Assembly: GCF_900156605.1 (NCBI RefSeq)
Contig: NZ_FTOA01000003.1
Coordinates: 310,001-374,000, forward strand
Length of the DNA: 64,000 nucleotides
Reading direction: 5' to 3'
Origin: Insolitispirillum peregrinum
GTDB lineage: Bacteria > Pseudomonadota > Alphaproteobacteria > Rhodospirillales > Rhodospirillaceae
The position numbers and the translations under genes are program-made. Below, piece by piece: positions 7,928 through 15,442 of the stretch (within the stretch, counting starts at the first letter, position 1; the number at the start of each line of letters is the position of its first letter). Under the pieces are notes generated by a model that was not told where the DNA came from, made no database searches, and saw only the letters and a list, made by a program, of their open reading frames with translations.

Positions 7928-8974
7928 ATGTCCGACGGACAGGAAAAACCGGCCATGGGCTTTTTTGAACGCTATCTGACGCTGTGGGTTGCCCTGTGCA
8001 TCGTTGCCGGGGTGGCGCTGGGGCATCTGTTTCCCGGACCATTCCACGCGATTGCAGGGCTGGAAATGGCGCAGGTCAACCTGCCGGTGGCGGTGCTGAT
8101 CTGGCTGATGATCATCCCGATGCTGCTGAAAATCGACTTTGGCGCCTTGCATCAGGTCGGCCAGCACTGGAAAGGGATCGGGGTTACGCTGTTCATCAAC
8201 TGGGCGGTCAAGCCGTTCTCGATGGCCTTGCTGGGCTGGCTGTTCATCGCCACCCTGTTCCGGCCCTTGCTGCCCGCCGACCAGATTGACAGCTATATCG
8301 CCGGGTTGATCCTGCTGGCGGCGGCCCCCTGCACGGCGATGGTCTTTGTCTGGTCCAACCTGACCCGTGGCGAGCCGCACTTTACCCTGTCGCAGGTGGC
8401 GTTGAACGACGCGATCATGGTGGTGGCTTTTGCGCCGATTGTTGGCCTGCTGCTGGGGCTGTCGGCCATTTCGGTGCCGTGGGATACCCTGTTGCTGTCG
8501 GTGGTGCTGTATATCGTCGTACCGGTGGCGCTGTCACAACTGTGGCGGCGGGTGCTGCTGGCGCGTGGGCCGCAGGCTTTGGCCGGGGTGCTGGCGGTTT
8601 TGGGGCCGGTGTCCCTGACCGCTTTGCTGGCGACGCTGGTGCTGTTGTTCGGCTTTCAGGGGGAACAGATCATCGCCCAGCCGATGGTGATTTTGCTGTT
8701 GGCGGTGCCGATCACCATTCAGGTCTATTTCAATTCCGGTCTGGCCTATCTGCTGAACAAAAAGCTGGGGGTTGCCCATTGCGTGGCCGGGCCGTCGGCC
8801 CTGATCGGGGCCAGCAATTTCTTTGAACTGGCAGTGGCGGCGGCGATCAGCCTGTTCGGCTTTCAGTCGGGGGCGGCGTTGGCGACCGTGGTCGGTGTGC
8901 TGATCGAGGTGCCGGTGATGCTGTCGGTGGTGCGGATCGTCAATGCCTCCAAGGGCTGGTACGAGGCCAAATAA
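7928..8974 (+). CDS. acr3: ACR3 family arsenite efflux permease
   Basis: This 348-residue inner-membrane protein has about ten hydrophobic segments. Family hallmarks are the opening FFERYLTLWVALCIVAG and the segment AAAPCTAMVFVWSNLTRG, which carries the conserved cysteine needed for As(III) transport. The later GPSALIGASNFFELAVA is also characteristic. It expels arsenite using the proton motive force. Start 7928 follows a GGGGAGG site and lies one base after the arsC stop; the in-frame ATG at 7904 lies inside arsC. Confidence 0.93.
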   Translation: MSDGQEKPAMGFFERYLTLWVALCIVAGVALGHLFPGPFHAIAGLEMAQVNLPVAVLIWLMIIPMLLKIDFGALHQVGQHWKGIGVTLFINWAVKPFSMALLGWLFIATLFRPLLPADQIDSYIAGLILLAAAPCTAMVFVWSNLTRGEPHFTLSQVALNDAIMVVAFAPIVGLLLGLSAISVPWDTLLLSVVLYIVVPVALSQLWRRVLLARGPQALAGVLAVLGPVSLTALLATLVLLFGFQGEQIIAQPMVILLLAVPITIQVYFNSGLAYLLNKKLGVAHCVAGPSALIGASNFFELAVAAAISLFGFQSGAALATVVGVLIEVPVMLSVVRIVNASKGWYEAK

Positions 8975-8977
8975 GGG

Positions 8978-9007
8978 GCCCGGGACGGGCCAAAGCCAAT
9001 CCCGGGC
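8978..9007. terminator. Hairpin between convergent genes
   Basis: GCCCGGGA (8978-8985) pairs with TCCCGGGC (9000-9007) between the convergent acr3 and AhpD-like genes. There is no T tract, so it is only a candidate terminator. Confidence 0.4.
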
Positions 9008-9018
9008 GGAGGGGCCTG

Positions 9019-9597
9019 TCAGCGGCCCATGCTGTAAAACTCGGCGTTCGGGCGCAGGCTGGTGACGTTGGCAAGGCGGTTTGACATGCCAAAGAAGGCC
9101 GAGATGGCCGCCATGTCCCAGATGTCGTCTTCGCTAAAGCCGTGTCCGGCCAGTGCCTCGAAGTCGCTTTCGCCGACCAGATGGGCGGTCTGCGAGACTT
9201 TCACGGCGAAGTCCAGCATCGCTTTCTGGCGGTCGCTGAGGTCGGCCTTGCGGTAGTTGGTTGCCACCTGATCGGCAATCAGCGGGTCTTTGGCCCGGAT
9301 GCGCAGGATGGCACCATGAGCCACCACGCAATACTGGCACTGGTTGATGCTGCTGGTGGCGACCACGATCATTTCCCGCTCGGCCTTGGTCAGGGCGCCG
9401 GGCTTGTCCATCAGGGCGTCGTGATAGGCAAAGAAGGCGCGGAATTCGTCCGGGCGATGGGCGAGGGTGAGGAAGACGTTCGGGATGAAGCCGGACTTTT
9501 CCTGTACCGCAAGAATACGCTCACGAATATCGTCGGGCATGTCAGCCAGCGCCGGGACGGTGAAACGGCTGACCGGCCGGGTGTCATTCTGAGGCAT
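9019..9597 (-). CDS. AhpD-like peroxidase-related protein
   Basis: This 192-residue protein of the carboxymuconolactone decarboxylase/AhpD superfamily carries the characteristic redox motif in SSINQCQYCVVAHGA (CxxC followed by His three residues on). The flanking helices match peroxidase-related enzymes, which reduce peroxides through a reactive cysteine pair; the exact donor is unknown. Start 9597 is chosen because the segment upstream is the end of acuI read in another frame. It lies 28 bases after acuI and is probably the last gene of the acuR-acuI operon. Confidence 0.82.
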   Translation of the reverse strand: MPQNDTRPVSRFTVPALADMPDDIRERILAVQEKSGFIPNVFLTLAHRPDEFRAFFAYHDALMDKPGALTKAEREMIVVATSSINQCQYCVVAHGAILRIRAKDPLIADQVATNYRKADLSDRQKAMLDFAVKVSQTAHLVGESDFEALAGHGFSEDDIWDMAAISAFFGMSNRLANVTSLRPNAEFYSMGR

Positions 9598-9625
9598 GAA
9601 AGAAGCCTTTCTGATGTGTCTGCTG

Positions 9626-10609
9626 TTAGCGGTTGACGTCGACGACCAGTCGCCCGCGTACCGCGCCGTCCAGCAGGCGGGGAGCGAGGGAGAGAGCTTC
9701 TGCAAGGCTCACTTCCTGACCGATGGTTCCGAGTTTTTCGAGGTCAAGGTCGGTGGCCAGCCGTTGCCAGGCGCGCAGGCGGTCAGCCCGTGGGCACATC
9801 ACGCTGTCAATGCCTGCCAATGTCACCCCGCGCAGGATGAACGGAGCCACCGTTGCCGGGAAATCCATTCCCGCCGCCAGACCGCAGGCGGTGACCACCC
9901 CACGGTATTTGGTAGTGGCGCAAACGTTGGCCAGAACGTGGCTGCCGACCACATCGACCGCCCCGGCCCAGCGTTCTTTCCCCAGCGGCTTGCCCGGTGA
10001 GGTAAACAGCGCGCGGTCAATGATCTCGGCGGCGCCAAGGTGGGTCAGGTAATCGCTGTCGTTGGGGCGGCCGGTCATGGCGACCACCGTGTAGCCTAGC
10101 TTGGCCAGCAGGGCCACCGCCACACTGCCAACACCACCAGCGGCGCCGGTGACCAGAATTTCGCCATCGGTCGGTGTGACGCCGTGCTGTTCCAGCGCCA
10201 GCACGCACAGCATGGCGGTGTAGCCCGCCGTGCCAATGGTCATCGCCTGTTGCGGCGAAAAGGCTGCTGGCAGCGGCACCAGCCAGTCACCATTCAGGCG
10301 GGCCTTTTGCGCCAGCCCACCCCAATGGCTTTCGCCGACCCCCCAGCCATTGAGGATCACCTGATCACCGGCACCGTAGTCCGGGTGGCTGCTGTCTTCG
10401 ACGGTGCCGACCAGATCAATGCCGGGGACCATCGGGAATTTGCGCACCACCGGGCCTTTGCCGGTGATGGCGAGGGCGTCTTTGTAGTTGAGGGTTGAGT
10501 GACTGACCCGGACGGTGACGTTCCCGTCTGGCAGGGCGCTGTCGTCGATCTCTTGCAGGCGGGCGTGATAGCCGGTTTGGTCTTTGTCGATCAGGATGCC
10601 TTTGGGCAT
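9626..10609 (-). CDS. acuI: Acrylyl-CoA reductase-like MDR oxidoreductase (AcuI/YhdH)
   Basis: This 327-residue medium-chain dehydrogenase lacks the zinc ligands of alcohol dehydrogenases. Hallmarks are [31 protein letters not shown] near the N-terminus and the NADPH-binding stretch [29 protein letters not shown]. AcuI reduces acryloyl-CoA to propionyl-CoA with NADPH, detoxifying acrylate from DMSP or 3-hydroxypropionate metabolism. It follows an AcuR-like TetR gene, with a TAGAC-N5-GTCTA operator between them, as in the acu operon of Rhodobacter. No DMSP lyase is visible nearby. Confidence 0.88.
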   Translation of the reverse strand: MPKGILIDKDQTGYHARLQEIDDSALPDGNVTVRVSHSTLNYKDALAITGKGPVVRKFPMVPGIDLVGTVEDSSHPDYGAGDQVILNGWGVGESHWGGLAQKARLNGDWLVPLPAAFSPQQAMTIGTAGYTAMLCVLALEQHGVTPTDGEILVTGAAGGVGSVAVALLAKLGYTVVAMTGRPNDSDYLTHLGAAEIIDRALFTSPGKPLGKERWAGAVDVVGSHVLANVCATTKYRGVVTACGLAAGMDFPATVAPFILRGVTLAGIDSVMCPRADRLRAWQRLATDLDLEKLGTIGQEVSLAEALSLAPRLLDGAVRGRLVVDVNR

Positions 10610-10627
10610 GATTTCCTCCCGGGATAT

Positions 10628-10642
10628 TAGACTGATCGTCTA
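10628..10642. promoter_or_regulatory. AcuR-type operator, site 2
   Basis: Perfect inverted repeat TAGAC-TGATC-GTCTA in the 50-base gap between the TetR gene and acuI. It matches the site upstream of the TetR gene at 14 of 15 positions, which strongly suggests both bind the same repressor. Confidence 0.75.
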
Positions 10643-10659
10643 GAGACTGGTAAAAAAAC

Positions 10660-11298
10660 TCAGCGACGGGGCAGGCAGGTAAAAAAATGGTCGGCGAAGG
10701 TGTCGAGCGGCGACAGGCTTTGTTCCAGCTTGGCGCGCAGAACGGCGCCTTCCCAGCCGATCCAGAAAAAAGCCGCCAGTTGGTCAACGTCGGCGGTATC
10801 GGCGATTTCGTTCGCCTGTCTGGCAGCGTTCAGGCAGCCGGCGAGGCGGTCTTGCCAGTCCTTGAAAGTCCCGTGCAGGCGAAGGCGGAAGCTTTCCGGC
10901 AAGGCCCCCATTTCCTGCCCCAGATTGCCGATCAGGCACCCACGGCGATAGCCGTAGCGGGCCATACCGTCTTTGGCGTCGTCGATAAAGGCCCGGACCC
11001 GTGCCAGTGGCGACAGGGTGTGATTGTGAAAATGCCGGTCCAGCTTTTTGGCAAAGAACGCGCCGTACAGGCTGACCAGCTCCAGCCCGAAAGCCTCTTT
11101 GCTGTCGAAGTAGTGGTAAAACGAGCCTTTCGGAACACCGACCTGCTTCAGGATTTCATCAAGGCCGGTGGCAGAGAATCCTTTTTCCGTCAGGACTTCC
11201 AGCCCGGCACGCAGCAACAGGGCACGCGTATCGACAAGCTCGTCGCGCTGTTTGGGGGGTCTTCCCCGGCGGCGGGGGGATGTGGGGTGCGTGTCCAT
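10660..11298 (-). CDS. acuR: TetR family regulator, AcuR-like
   Basis: This 212-residue regulator has an N-terminal TetR DNA-binding domain (residues ~25-75: RALLLRAGLEVLTEKGFSATGLDEILKQVGVPKGSFYHYFDSKEAFGLEL). A ligand domain with GCLIGNLGQEMG follows. A basic RRRGRPPK arm precedes the helix-turn-helix. The genomic pairing with acuI and the twin operators point to AcuR, the acrylate-responsive repressor. It should repress itself and acuI, with acrylate as inducer; the ligand is inferred from the family, not read from the sequence. Confidence 0.85.
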   Translation of the reverse strand: MDTHPTSPRRRGRPPKQRDELVDTRALLLRAGLEVLTEKGFSATGLDEILKQVGVPKGSFYHYFDSKEAFGLELVSLYGAFFAKKLDRHFHNHTLSPLARVRAFIDDAKDGMARYGYRRGCLIGNLGQEMGALPESFRLRLHGTFKDWQDRLAGCLNAARQANEIADTADVDQLAAFFWIGWEGAVLRAKLEQSLSPLDTFADHFFTCLPRR

Positions 11299-11309
11299 GG
11301 GATGGATAT

Positions 11310-11324
11310 TAGACTGGTCGTCTA
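11310..11324. promoter_or_regulatory. AcuR-type operator, site 1
   Basis: Perfect inverted repeat TAGAC-TGGTC-GTCTA lying 11 bases before the acuR start codon. It pairs with the near-identical site before acuI and would serve autorepression. Confidence 0.75.
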
Positions 11325-11385
11325 TAAAATGGCAATGGGAGAAATTCAGCCCGTTTTCGCATGCAGATGGCCAATCTCGGCAGGG

Positions 11386-11490
11386 TCAGTCGTAGTTGCC
11401 GCTTCCGCCTTGCCGGAAAATCTTGATCGCTTCAAGGGCAGCCTTCGGCTTGAACTCTACCGAATATAGTTTCCGTGTAACCTTACCCAT
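11386..11490 (-). pseudogene. Remnant of an IS3-type transposase OrfA N-terminus
   Basis: Read on the minus strand from an ATG at 11490, the first ~23 codons give MGKVTRKLYSVEFKPKAALEAIK. This matches the typical start of IS3-family OrfA proteins (KR.YS.EFKAKVALEA). The frame runs into unrelated residues and stops at codon 35, whereas OrfA is normally about 90-100 residues. An AAGGACGG ribosome-binding site precedes the ATG. It is the left stub of an otherwise deleted insertion sequence. Confidence 0.5.
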
Positions 11491-11551
11491 TTTTCCGTCC
11501 TTTATCAGGTCGGGATTAGCTTATCACTCTGTCCGATTTTCCGAGGCTACC

Positions 11552-11836
11552 TCATTCCAACAGCCCAGTCTCATCGGGCGTCAGGTCGAAAAGCTGGTAA
11601 ACGATCTTATCAATCTGGGCTTCGGCTTGGGTGGTTTCTGCCGATAGGCGGGTCATTTCGGCACGGTCACGGGTGATCCAGTCTTCCCGGTCGGACCGTT
11701 CAGATAACGGAATATCGGCTTTGAAAACCTTTTTTATCTCGGCTCGGAAGGCGGCGAAGTCAGGTAGAAGCCGCCATTCTTTTAACTTGGTGCTTAGTTT
11801 AGGCCCTCGCCCATTTGTCCAAAGGGACGGGGCCAT
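11552..11836 (-). pseudogene. C-terminal remnant of a restriction-modification DNA methylase
   Basis: This 94-residue ORF matches the extreme C-terminus of large N6-adenine DNA methylase/restriction proteins. It reads IPLSERSDREDWITRDRAEMTRLS, then EAQIDKIVYQLFDLTPDETGLLE, the usual EIDRLVYxLYGLTxEEIxLVE ending. The catalytic NPPY and helicase or nuclease parts (hundreds of residues) are missing. Upstream DNA runs into a dispersed repeat and the methyltransferase gene. It is therefore a truncated relic rather than a working gene, next to an IS relic that may explain the loss. Confidence 0.65.
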
Positions 11837-11911
11837 CTCATAATGCCATCTTCCTGTCGAGAGGCTATCAGGGTAAGCTGCCCCGCGAATGAGTGGAAAT
11901 GCTGCTTCTCT

Positions 11912-11970
11912 AGAGCATTGCGCGAAGAGCGGGAACCAGTTCTCGCAAAAACAATGCGGTAAAACAAAAG
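11912..11970 (+). repeat. Short dispersed palindromic repeat, copy 1
   Basis: Matches the family consensus AGAGCATT.TGCGAAAAGTG followed by GGAACCGGTTTTCGC and AACAATGCG..AAAACAAAAG, with several substitutions. It lies in the gap between the restriction remnant and the methyltransferase gene. Confidence 0.75.
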
Positions 11971-12033
11971 CCTGGAGCTGTGAGTGCTGTCCACATTCAA
12001 GGCTCTGGCCCTAAGGAATATGGAGACCGAAGG

Positions 12034-12741
12034 ATGCCGGAATACGATCCTTTAAAGAAGTTCGGTGGAAAAGAAGGTGCGGATTGGCGTTACTTCGCAC
12101 AGGATTTTATGGAACACCGCCAACCGCATTGGATGTCCATCTATTATCAGTGCAGTGTCGCAGCGCAACGCCCGGATATCACATCTGTTCTGGAATTCGG
12201 TGGTGGTCGGGATGTGACCAGAACCCTGATGCGCCATATTGGTTTGGACTATACAAGCGTCGATGCTATTGATAGATTTTATCCGGATGTAGTATCGACT
12301 ATTGATGATTTCCCGTTTGATGGGAAAACGTATGATATGGTCTGTTCTTTCCAATGTCTTGAGCACAATCCTTATGAGAATGTGCCGGGCATGCTGAAGC
12401 ACATGGCGCGCTTCTCAGGCAAATACGTCTATATTTCAGTTCCATATAGCGGGGCATGGTTCGGTCTGTCCTGGACGCTGCGGATTCCGTTCAGGTCGTG
12501 GTCAAAGACCATCACCTTTACCGCCGATGGACTGGGTGGCCGTGCGATTGATAGTCGTCCATTTCACCAGCTTCCCAAAGAGGCCCAATTCGCCAAGCAC
12601 TGGTGGGAGGTTGGCCGTCCGGGATTGCCGAAAAAGCGTTTCATTCGGATGGCTGAGACGGCGATGGATATGCGGCTTATCGACATGATGCATAATCCCC
12701 ATATGCCCCATCACCTGTTTTTATTGTTCTCCCGCCCCTAG
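12034..12741 (+). CDS. Class I SAM-dependent methyltransferase
   Basis: This 235-residue protein has a Rossmann-type methyltransferase core. SAM-binding motif I is ITSVLEFGGGRDVTRTLM, motif II is YTSVDAIDRFYPDVV, and the post-motif region is YDMVCSFQCLEHNPYENVPGMLKHMARFSGKYVYISVPYSG. The C-terminus is rich in His and Met (MDMRLIDMMHNPHMPHHLF). The substrate is unknown; similar proteins often modify cell-surface sugars or small molecules. Its DNA is less GC-rich than its neighbours, and mobile-DNA relics and repeats flank it, which suggests acquisition. The stop codon TAG is the first part of a dispersed repeat. Confidence 0.75.
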   Translation: MPEYDPLKKFGGKEGADWRYFAQDFMEHRQPHWMSIYYQCSVAAQRPDITSVLEFGGGRDVTRTLMRHIGLDYTSVDAIDRFYPDVVSTIDDFPFDGKTYDMVCSFQCLEHNPYENVPGMLKHMARFSGKYVYISVPYSGAWFGLSWTLRIPFRSWSKTITFTADGLGGRAIDSRPFHQLPKEAQFAKHWWEVGRPGLPKKRFIRMAETAMDMRLIDMMHNPHMPHHLFLLFSRP

Positions 12742-12808
12742 AGCATTGTGCGAAAAGTGGGAACCGGTTTTCGCAAGAACAATGCGACAAAACAAAAGGT
12801 TAGAGCAG
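12740..12808 (+). repeat. Short dispersed palindromic repeat, copy 2
   Basis: A near-consensus copy (core GGGAACCGGTTTTCGC) that begins at the stop codon of the methyltransferase gene: TAG of 12739-12741 is part of TAGAGCATTG. It runs directly into a hairpin at 12802-12841. Confidence 0.85.
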
Positions 12809-12841
12809 CGTGCCTGCGTCCGGTTTAACGCACGCTGCTCT
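12802..12841. repeat. Hairpin partner of the dispersed repeat
   Basis: AGAGCAGCGTGC (12802-12813) pairs perfectly with GCACGCTGCTCT (12830-12841) around a 16-base loop. Similar AGxxCAGCGTGC arms recur at 33236-33273 and at the ends of the long repeat copies, so this is a recurring second module. Confidence 0.75.
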
Positions 12842-12850
12842 AAACAGGAT

Positions 12851-12893
12851 TTGGGGCATCGGCCTCCTGGTCAGATACACCCTGATGCCCCAA
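12851..12893. repeat. Inverted repeat
   Basis: TTGGGGCATC (12851-12860) pairs with GATGCCCCAA (12884-12893). It is the second of three consecutive hairpins in the 345-base gap after the methyltransferase gene. Confidence 0.6.
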
Positions 12894-12897
12894 ACGC

Positions 12898-12929
12898 AAC
12901 GGGCGGCCCTCCCGACCAGGCCGCCCGTT
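12898..12929 (+). terminator. Strong GC hairpin, probable terminator
   Basis: AACGGGCGGCC (12898-12908) pairs with GGCCGCCCGTT (12919-12929), 11 bp with a 10-base loop, followed by GTTCTTT. It is probably the transcription terminator downstream of the methyltransferase gene. Confidence 0.65.
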
Positions 12930-12973
12930 GTTCTTTGGCGCATGACAGCCATGCCATATGATCCGCATCGGCC

Positions 12974-13014
12974 TTTTCGCAACAACAATACGACAAAACA
13001 AAAAGTTAGAGCAG
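12974..13014 (+). repeat. Short dispersed palindromic repeat, half copy
   Basis: Only the second half of the unit is present: TTTTCGCAACAACAATACG, then the AAAACAAAAAG tract and AGAGCAG. It ends shortly before the end of higA. Confidence 0.65.
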
Positions 13015-13086
13015 CGAGCCTGCAGAAGATCACAAGCGGGGAAGTGGCAGCAAGAAACGTGGTGTCCTTGCACCAGCGTTGAGCGG

Positions 13087-13401
13087 TCAGAAGGGGGCCA
13101 TCCGGGCCGGGGCCTGATCTGCAATCAGGGGGACGATGTGACTGAGATCCAGCGTCCGCCCGGTGGCGTTCAGGTCGTACAGGGTTTGCAGGTTCATCCA
13201 GAATTCGGCACCGGTATTGAACACCCGCCCCAGCCGCAAGGCCGTATCGGCGGTGATCGGGGTTGCCTCTTTGGCCAGCCGCTCGATGCGGGTGCGGGGA
13301 ATGCCACAGGCTTTGGCGACGGCATAGGCGCTGAGATTCAGCGGCACCAGAAACTCTTCCCGCAGGATTTCGCCGGGGTGAATGGCGGGACCGTGCATCA
13401 T
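13087..13401 (-). CDS. higA: HigA family antitoxin
   Basis: This 104-residue Xre-family protein has the HigA opening HPGEILREEFLVPLNLSAYAVAKACGIPRTRIERLAKE, which includes the helix-turn-helix. The family C-terminal stretch TALRLGRVFNTGAEFWMNLQTLYDL follows. It neutralises the HigB mRNA interferase and represses the operon. It starts 12 bases after the higB stop with a GGAGG site, in the toxin-first order typical of higBA. Confidence 0.93.
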   Translation of the reverse strand: MMHGPAIHPGEILREEFLVPLNLSAYAVAKACGIPRTRIERLAKEATPITADTALRLGRVFNTGAEFWMNLQTLYDLNATGRTLDLSHIVPLIADQAPARMAPF

Positions 13402-13413
13402 GGCAGCGCCTCC

Positions 13414-13695
13414 TTAATGGTAGTCAACGATTTCAACATCTTCAGCGGCCCCGTCTGACCAGCGAAAGCAAACGCGCCACTGGTCGTTAATGCGGATGCT
13501 GTGCTGTCCCTTGCGGTCCCCGCTCAGGGCTTCCAGCCGGTTTCCCGGTGGCTGGCGCAGGGCATTCAGGTCAACAGCAGCCATGATCATGACCAGCTTG
13601 CGCTGGGCGGTCCGCAGGACGTCGGCGGGGAAGCCTTTGGGGGACTGTCCGGCCCAGATGGCTTCGGCATGCTTCCCTTTAAACGATCGGATCAC
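13414..13695 (-). CDS. higB: HigB family toxin (RelE/ParE-like mRNA interferase)
   Basis: This 93-residue toxin begins with GTG at 13695 (MIRSFKGKHAEAIW) and ends with the typical SIRINDQWRVCFRWSDGAAEDVEIVDYH strand pair. HigB cleaves translated mRNA at the ribosome. The central RRKL-like helix (RTAQRKLVMIMAAVDLNALRQPPGNRLEAL) and the basic residues of the active surface are present, so it looks intact. It is transcribed first in the operon, from a promoter overlapping a perfect palindrome. Confidence 0.92.
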   Translation of the reverse strand: MIRSFKGKHAEAIWAGQSPKGFPADVLRTAQRKLVMIMAAVDLNALRQPPGNRLEALSGDRKGQHSIRINDQWRVCFRWSDGAAEDVEIVDYH

Positions 13696-13725
13696 AACGG
13701 CGGTCCTGATTGTTATACTGTAATT

Positions 13726-13742
13726 GTATCATCAAATGATAC
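13726..13742. promoter_or_regulatory. Palindromic operator upstream of higBA
   Basis: GTATCATCAAATGATAC is a perfect palindrome (7-bp arms, 3-bp centre) located 31 bases before the higB start, in AT-rich promoter-like DNA. HigA is the likely ligand. Confidence 0.65.
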
Positions 13743-13841
13743 CATGAGCAAGGTCAGCACCCTCTTTTTCTGGCGCCAGAAATTAGACCAGCGCCAAACA
13801 CTTGCCGGGGTCCAACCTGTGCAATGATCACAGCCCCCCGA

Positions 13842-15440
13842 TCAAAACTGATCGGTCAGCCAGTCAAACAGGGTCAACACCCCAAATCCGGTGGGACCAA
13901 CCGGCATATGCGCCGTTGCGGTGGCCCGTTCGCTCACCCCGGCAATATCAAGGTGCGCCCATGGCGTTCCGTCGGGAACGAAGTGCGACAGAAAGCGCGC
14001 CGCGTGCAAGGCGTCGGGCAACAGGCGCCCGGCCGAGGCACATTGCTTCAGATCGGCACAGTCGCTTTTCAGATCTTCATCCAGCGCCTCGCTCAACGGC
14101 ATCCGCCACAACAGTTCGTCGGTTGACTGCCCCGAGCGGATCAGCCCGCGTGCCAGCGCATCATCGCTACAGAACAATCCGGCATGATGATGCCCCAGCG
14201 CCACCACAATGCTGCCGGTCAGGGTCGCCAGATCAATCACCGCCTTGGGGTTTTCGGTGGCACAGCCCCACGACAGGGCATCGGCCAGCACCATCCGGCC
14301 TTCGGCATCGGTATCAATCACTTCGACGGTCAGACCGGCATGGCTGGTGTAAACATCGCCGGGCCGATAGGCGGCGCCATCGGTCATGTTTTCGGCCAGT
14401 GCCATGATCCCGGTGACATTGACCGGCGTCTGGGCGGTGGCAACGGCATGCAACAGCCCCAGCACCGTGGCTGCGCCGCCCATGTCGCCCTTCATCTCTT
14501 CCATCCCGGCGGCTGGCTTGATGCACAGCCCACCGCTGTCAAAGGTCAGCCCCTTGCCGACCACCAGCACTGGCGCACTGCCATCCCCAGCCCCGCGCCA
14601 GCGCATCACCACCAGAGCAGGCGGATGGGCACTGCCGCGACCAACGGCCAGATGCAAGTTCATGCCTTCGGCGGCCAGACGCTCGGCATCGAGCACCTCG
14701 ACACTGACGCGCAGCTTGCTCAAGCCTTGCGCCTTTTCGATCATCCGGGCCGGAGTCAAAATATTGGCCGGTTCTGCCGTCAGACGGCGGGCCAGTTCCA
14801 CGCCTTCAGCGGCGGCGCGCAACTGGGCCCACGCCGTTTCGGCCATTCTGGGATCACCGACCCGCACGCTGATCAGCCGCAACGGGCGCGGAGCCTCCGG
14901 CCCATCAGCCTCATGGCGGCGATAGTCGGGCATCGGCGCACAACGCAACCGCAGCCCCAGCACAAAGAACGCCGCCATCAGCGGCTCCAGCCCCAGATCG
15001 ATGGCCGCCGAGGTAATGCCATTGGCCATCAGGACAGCGCCGACCTCGGCACCGCAGCGCCGGGCGGTTTCGGCATCCATCGCGCCAAACTGCCCCAATC
15101 CGGTCAGCACGACCTGCGCAGGCAGCGGCGTTCCACTGTCATCACAACGGGGGGGATGCAGCAGCAAGGCGTTGCCGCTTTTGCCGGTAAAGGCAGGCAG
15201 ACGGCGCAGCGCCTGCCCGATCCAGCGGTCGGCCCCCAGGGCACGGGCGGCGGCGGTTGGATTGCCGCCTTCCCACACCCCCAGCACCAGCGCCTCGGCC
15301 TGCGCCAGAGGACGCCCGGTGAACTGGACCTCGACCGGAGACACCGCCCGTTTCCCCGGGTTTGAACGGGACGCCGCAGCAGAGGCTGCCCCACGCTCCC
15401 GCCCGCCCGGTGACCGGGCGGCAGTCTCCATGCTGCTCAT
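13842..15440 (-). CDS. Leucyl aminopeptidase family protein (M17 paralogue)
   Basis: This 532-residue protein is a full-length M17 metallopeptidase. The catalytic C-terminal domain keeps both signature blocks: VGKGLTFDSGGLCIKPAAGMEEMKGDMGGA, with the metal-binding Lys and Asp, and DTDAEGRMVLADAL, with Asp, Glu and the catalytic Arg. The metal and catalytic residues look complete, but the N-terminal domain differs strongly from the neighbouring pepA. The gene starts three bases after the pepA stop, so the two paralogues form an operon. It may have a distinct peptide specificity. Confidence 0.88.
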   Translation of the reverse strand: MSSMETAARSPGGRERGAASAAASRSNPGKRAVSPVEVQFTGRPLAQAEALVLGVWEGGNPTAAARALGADRWIGQALRRLPAFTGKSGNALLLHPPRCDDSGTPLPAQVVLTGLGQFGAMDAETARRCGAEVGAVLMANGITSAAIDLGLEPLMAAFFVLGLRLRCAPMPDYRRHEADGPEAPRPLRLISVRVGDPRMAETAWAQLRAAAEGVELARRLTAEPANILTPARMIEKAQGLSKLRVSVEVLDAERLAAEGMNLHLAVGRGSAHPPALVVMRWRGAGDGSAPVLVVGKGLTFDSGGLCIKPAAGMEEMKGDMGGAATVLGLLHAVATAQTPVNVTGIMALAENMTDGAAYRPGDVYTSHAGLTVEVIDTDAEGRMVLADALSWGCATENPKAVIDLATLTGSIVVALGHHHAGLFCSDDALARGLIRSGQSTDELLWRMPLSEALDEDLKSDCADLKQCASAGRLLPDALHAARFLSHFVPDGTPWAHLDIAGVSERATATAHMPVGPTGFGVLTLFDWLTDQF

Positions 15441-15442
15441 GC

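Noticed and set aside
13767-13782. Palindrome TTTCTGGCGCCAGAAA
   Set aside because: It is perfect, but it lies in the short gap between the divergent-facing higB upstream region and the end of an aminopeptidase gene with no promoter elements; no role can be supported.
14184-15365. 393-residue ORF opposite the M17 paralogue
   Set aside because: It is a shadow of a GC-rich gene: low-complexity His/Gln/Arg-rich translation opposite a clear metallopeptidase.
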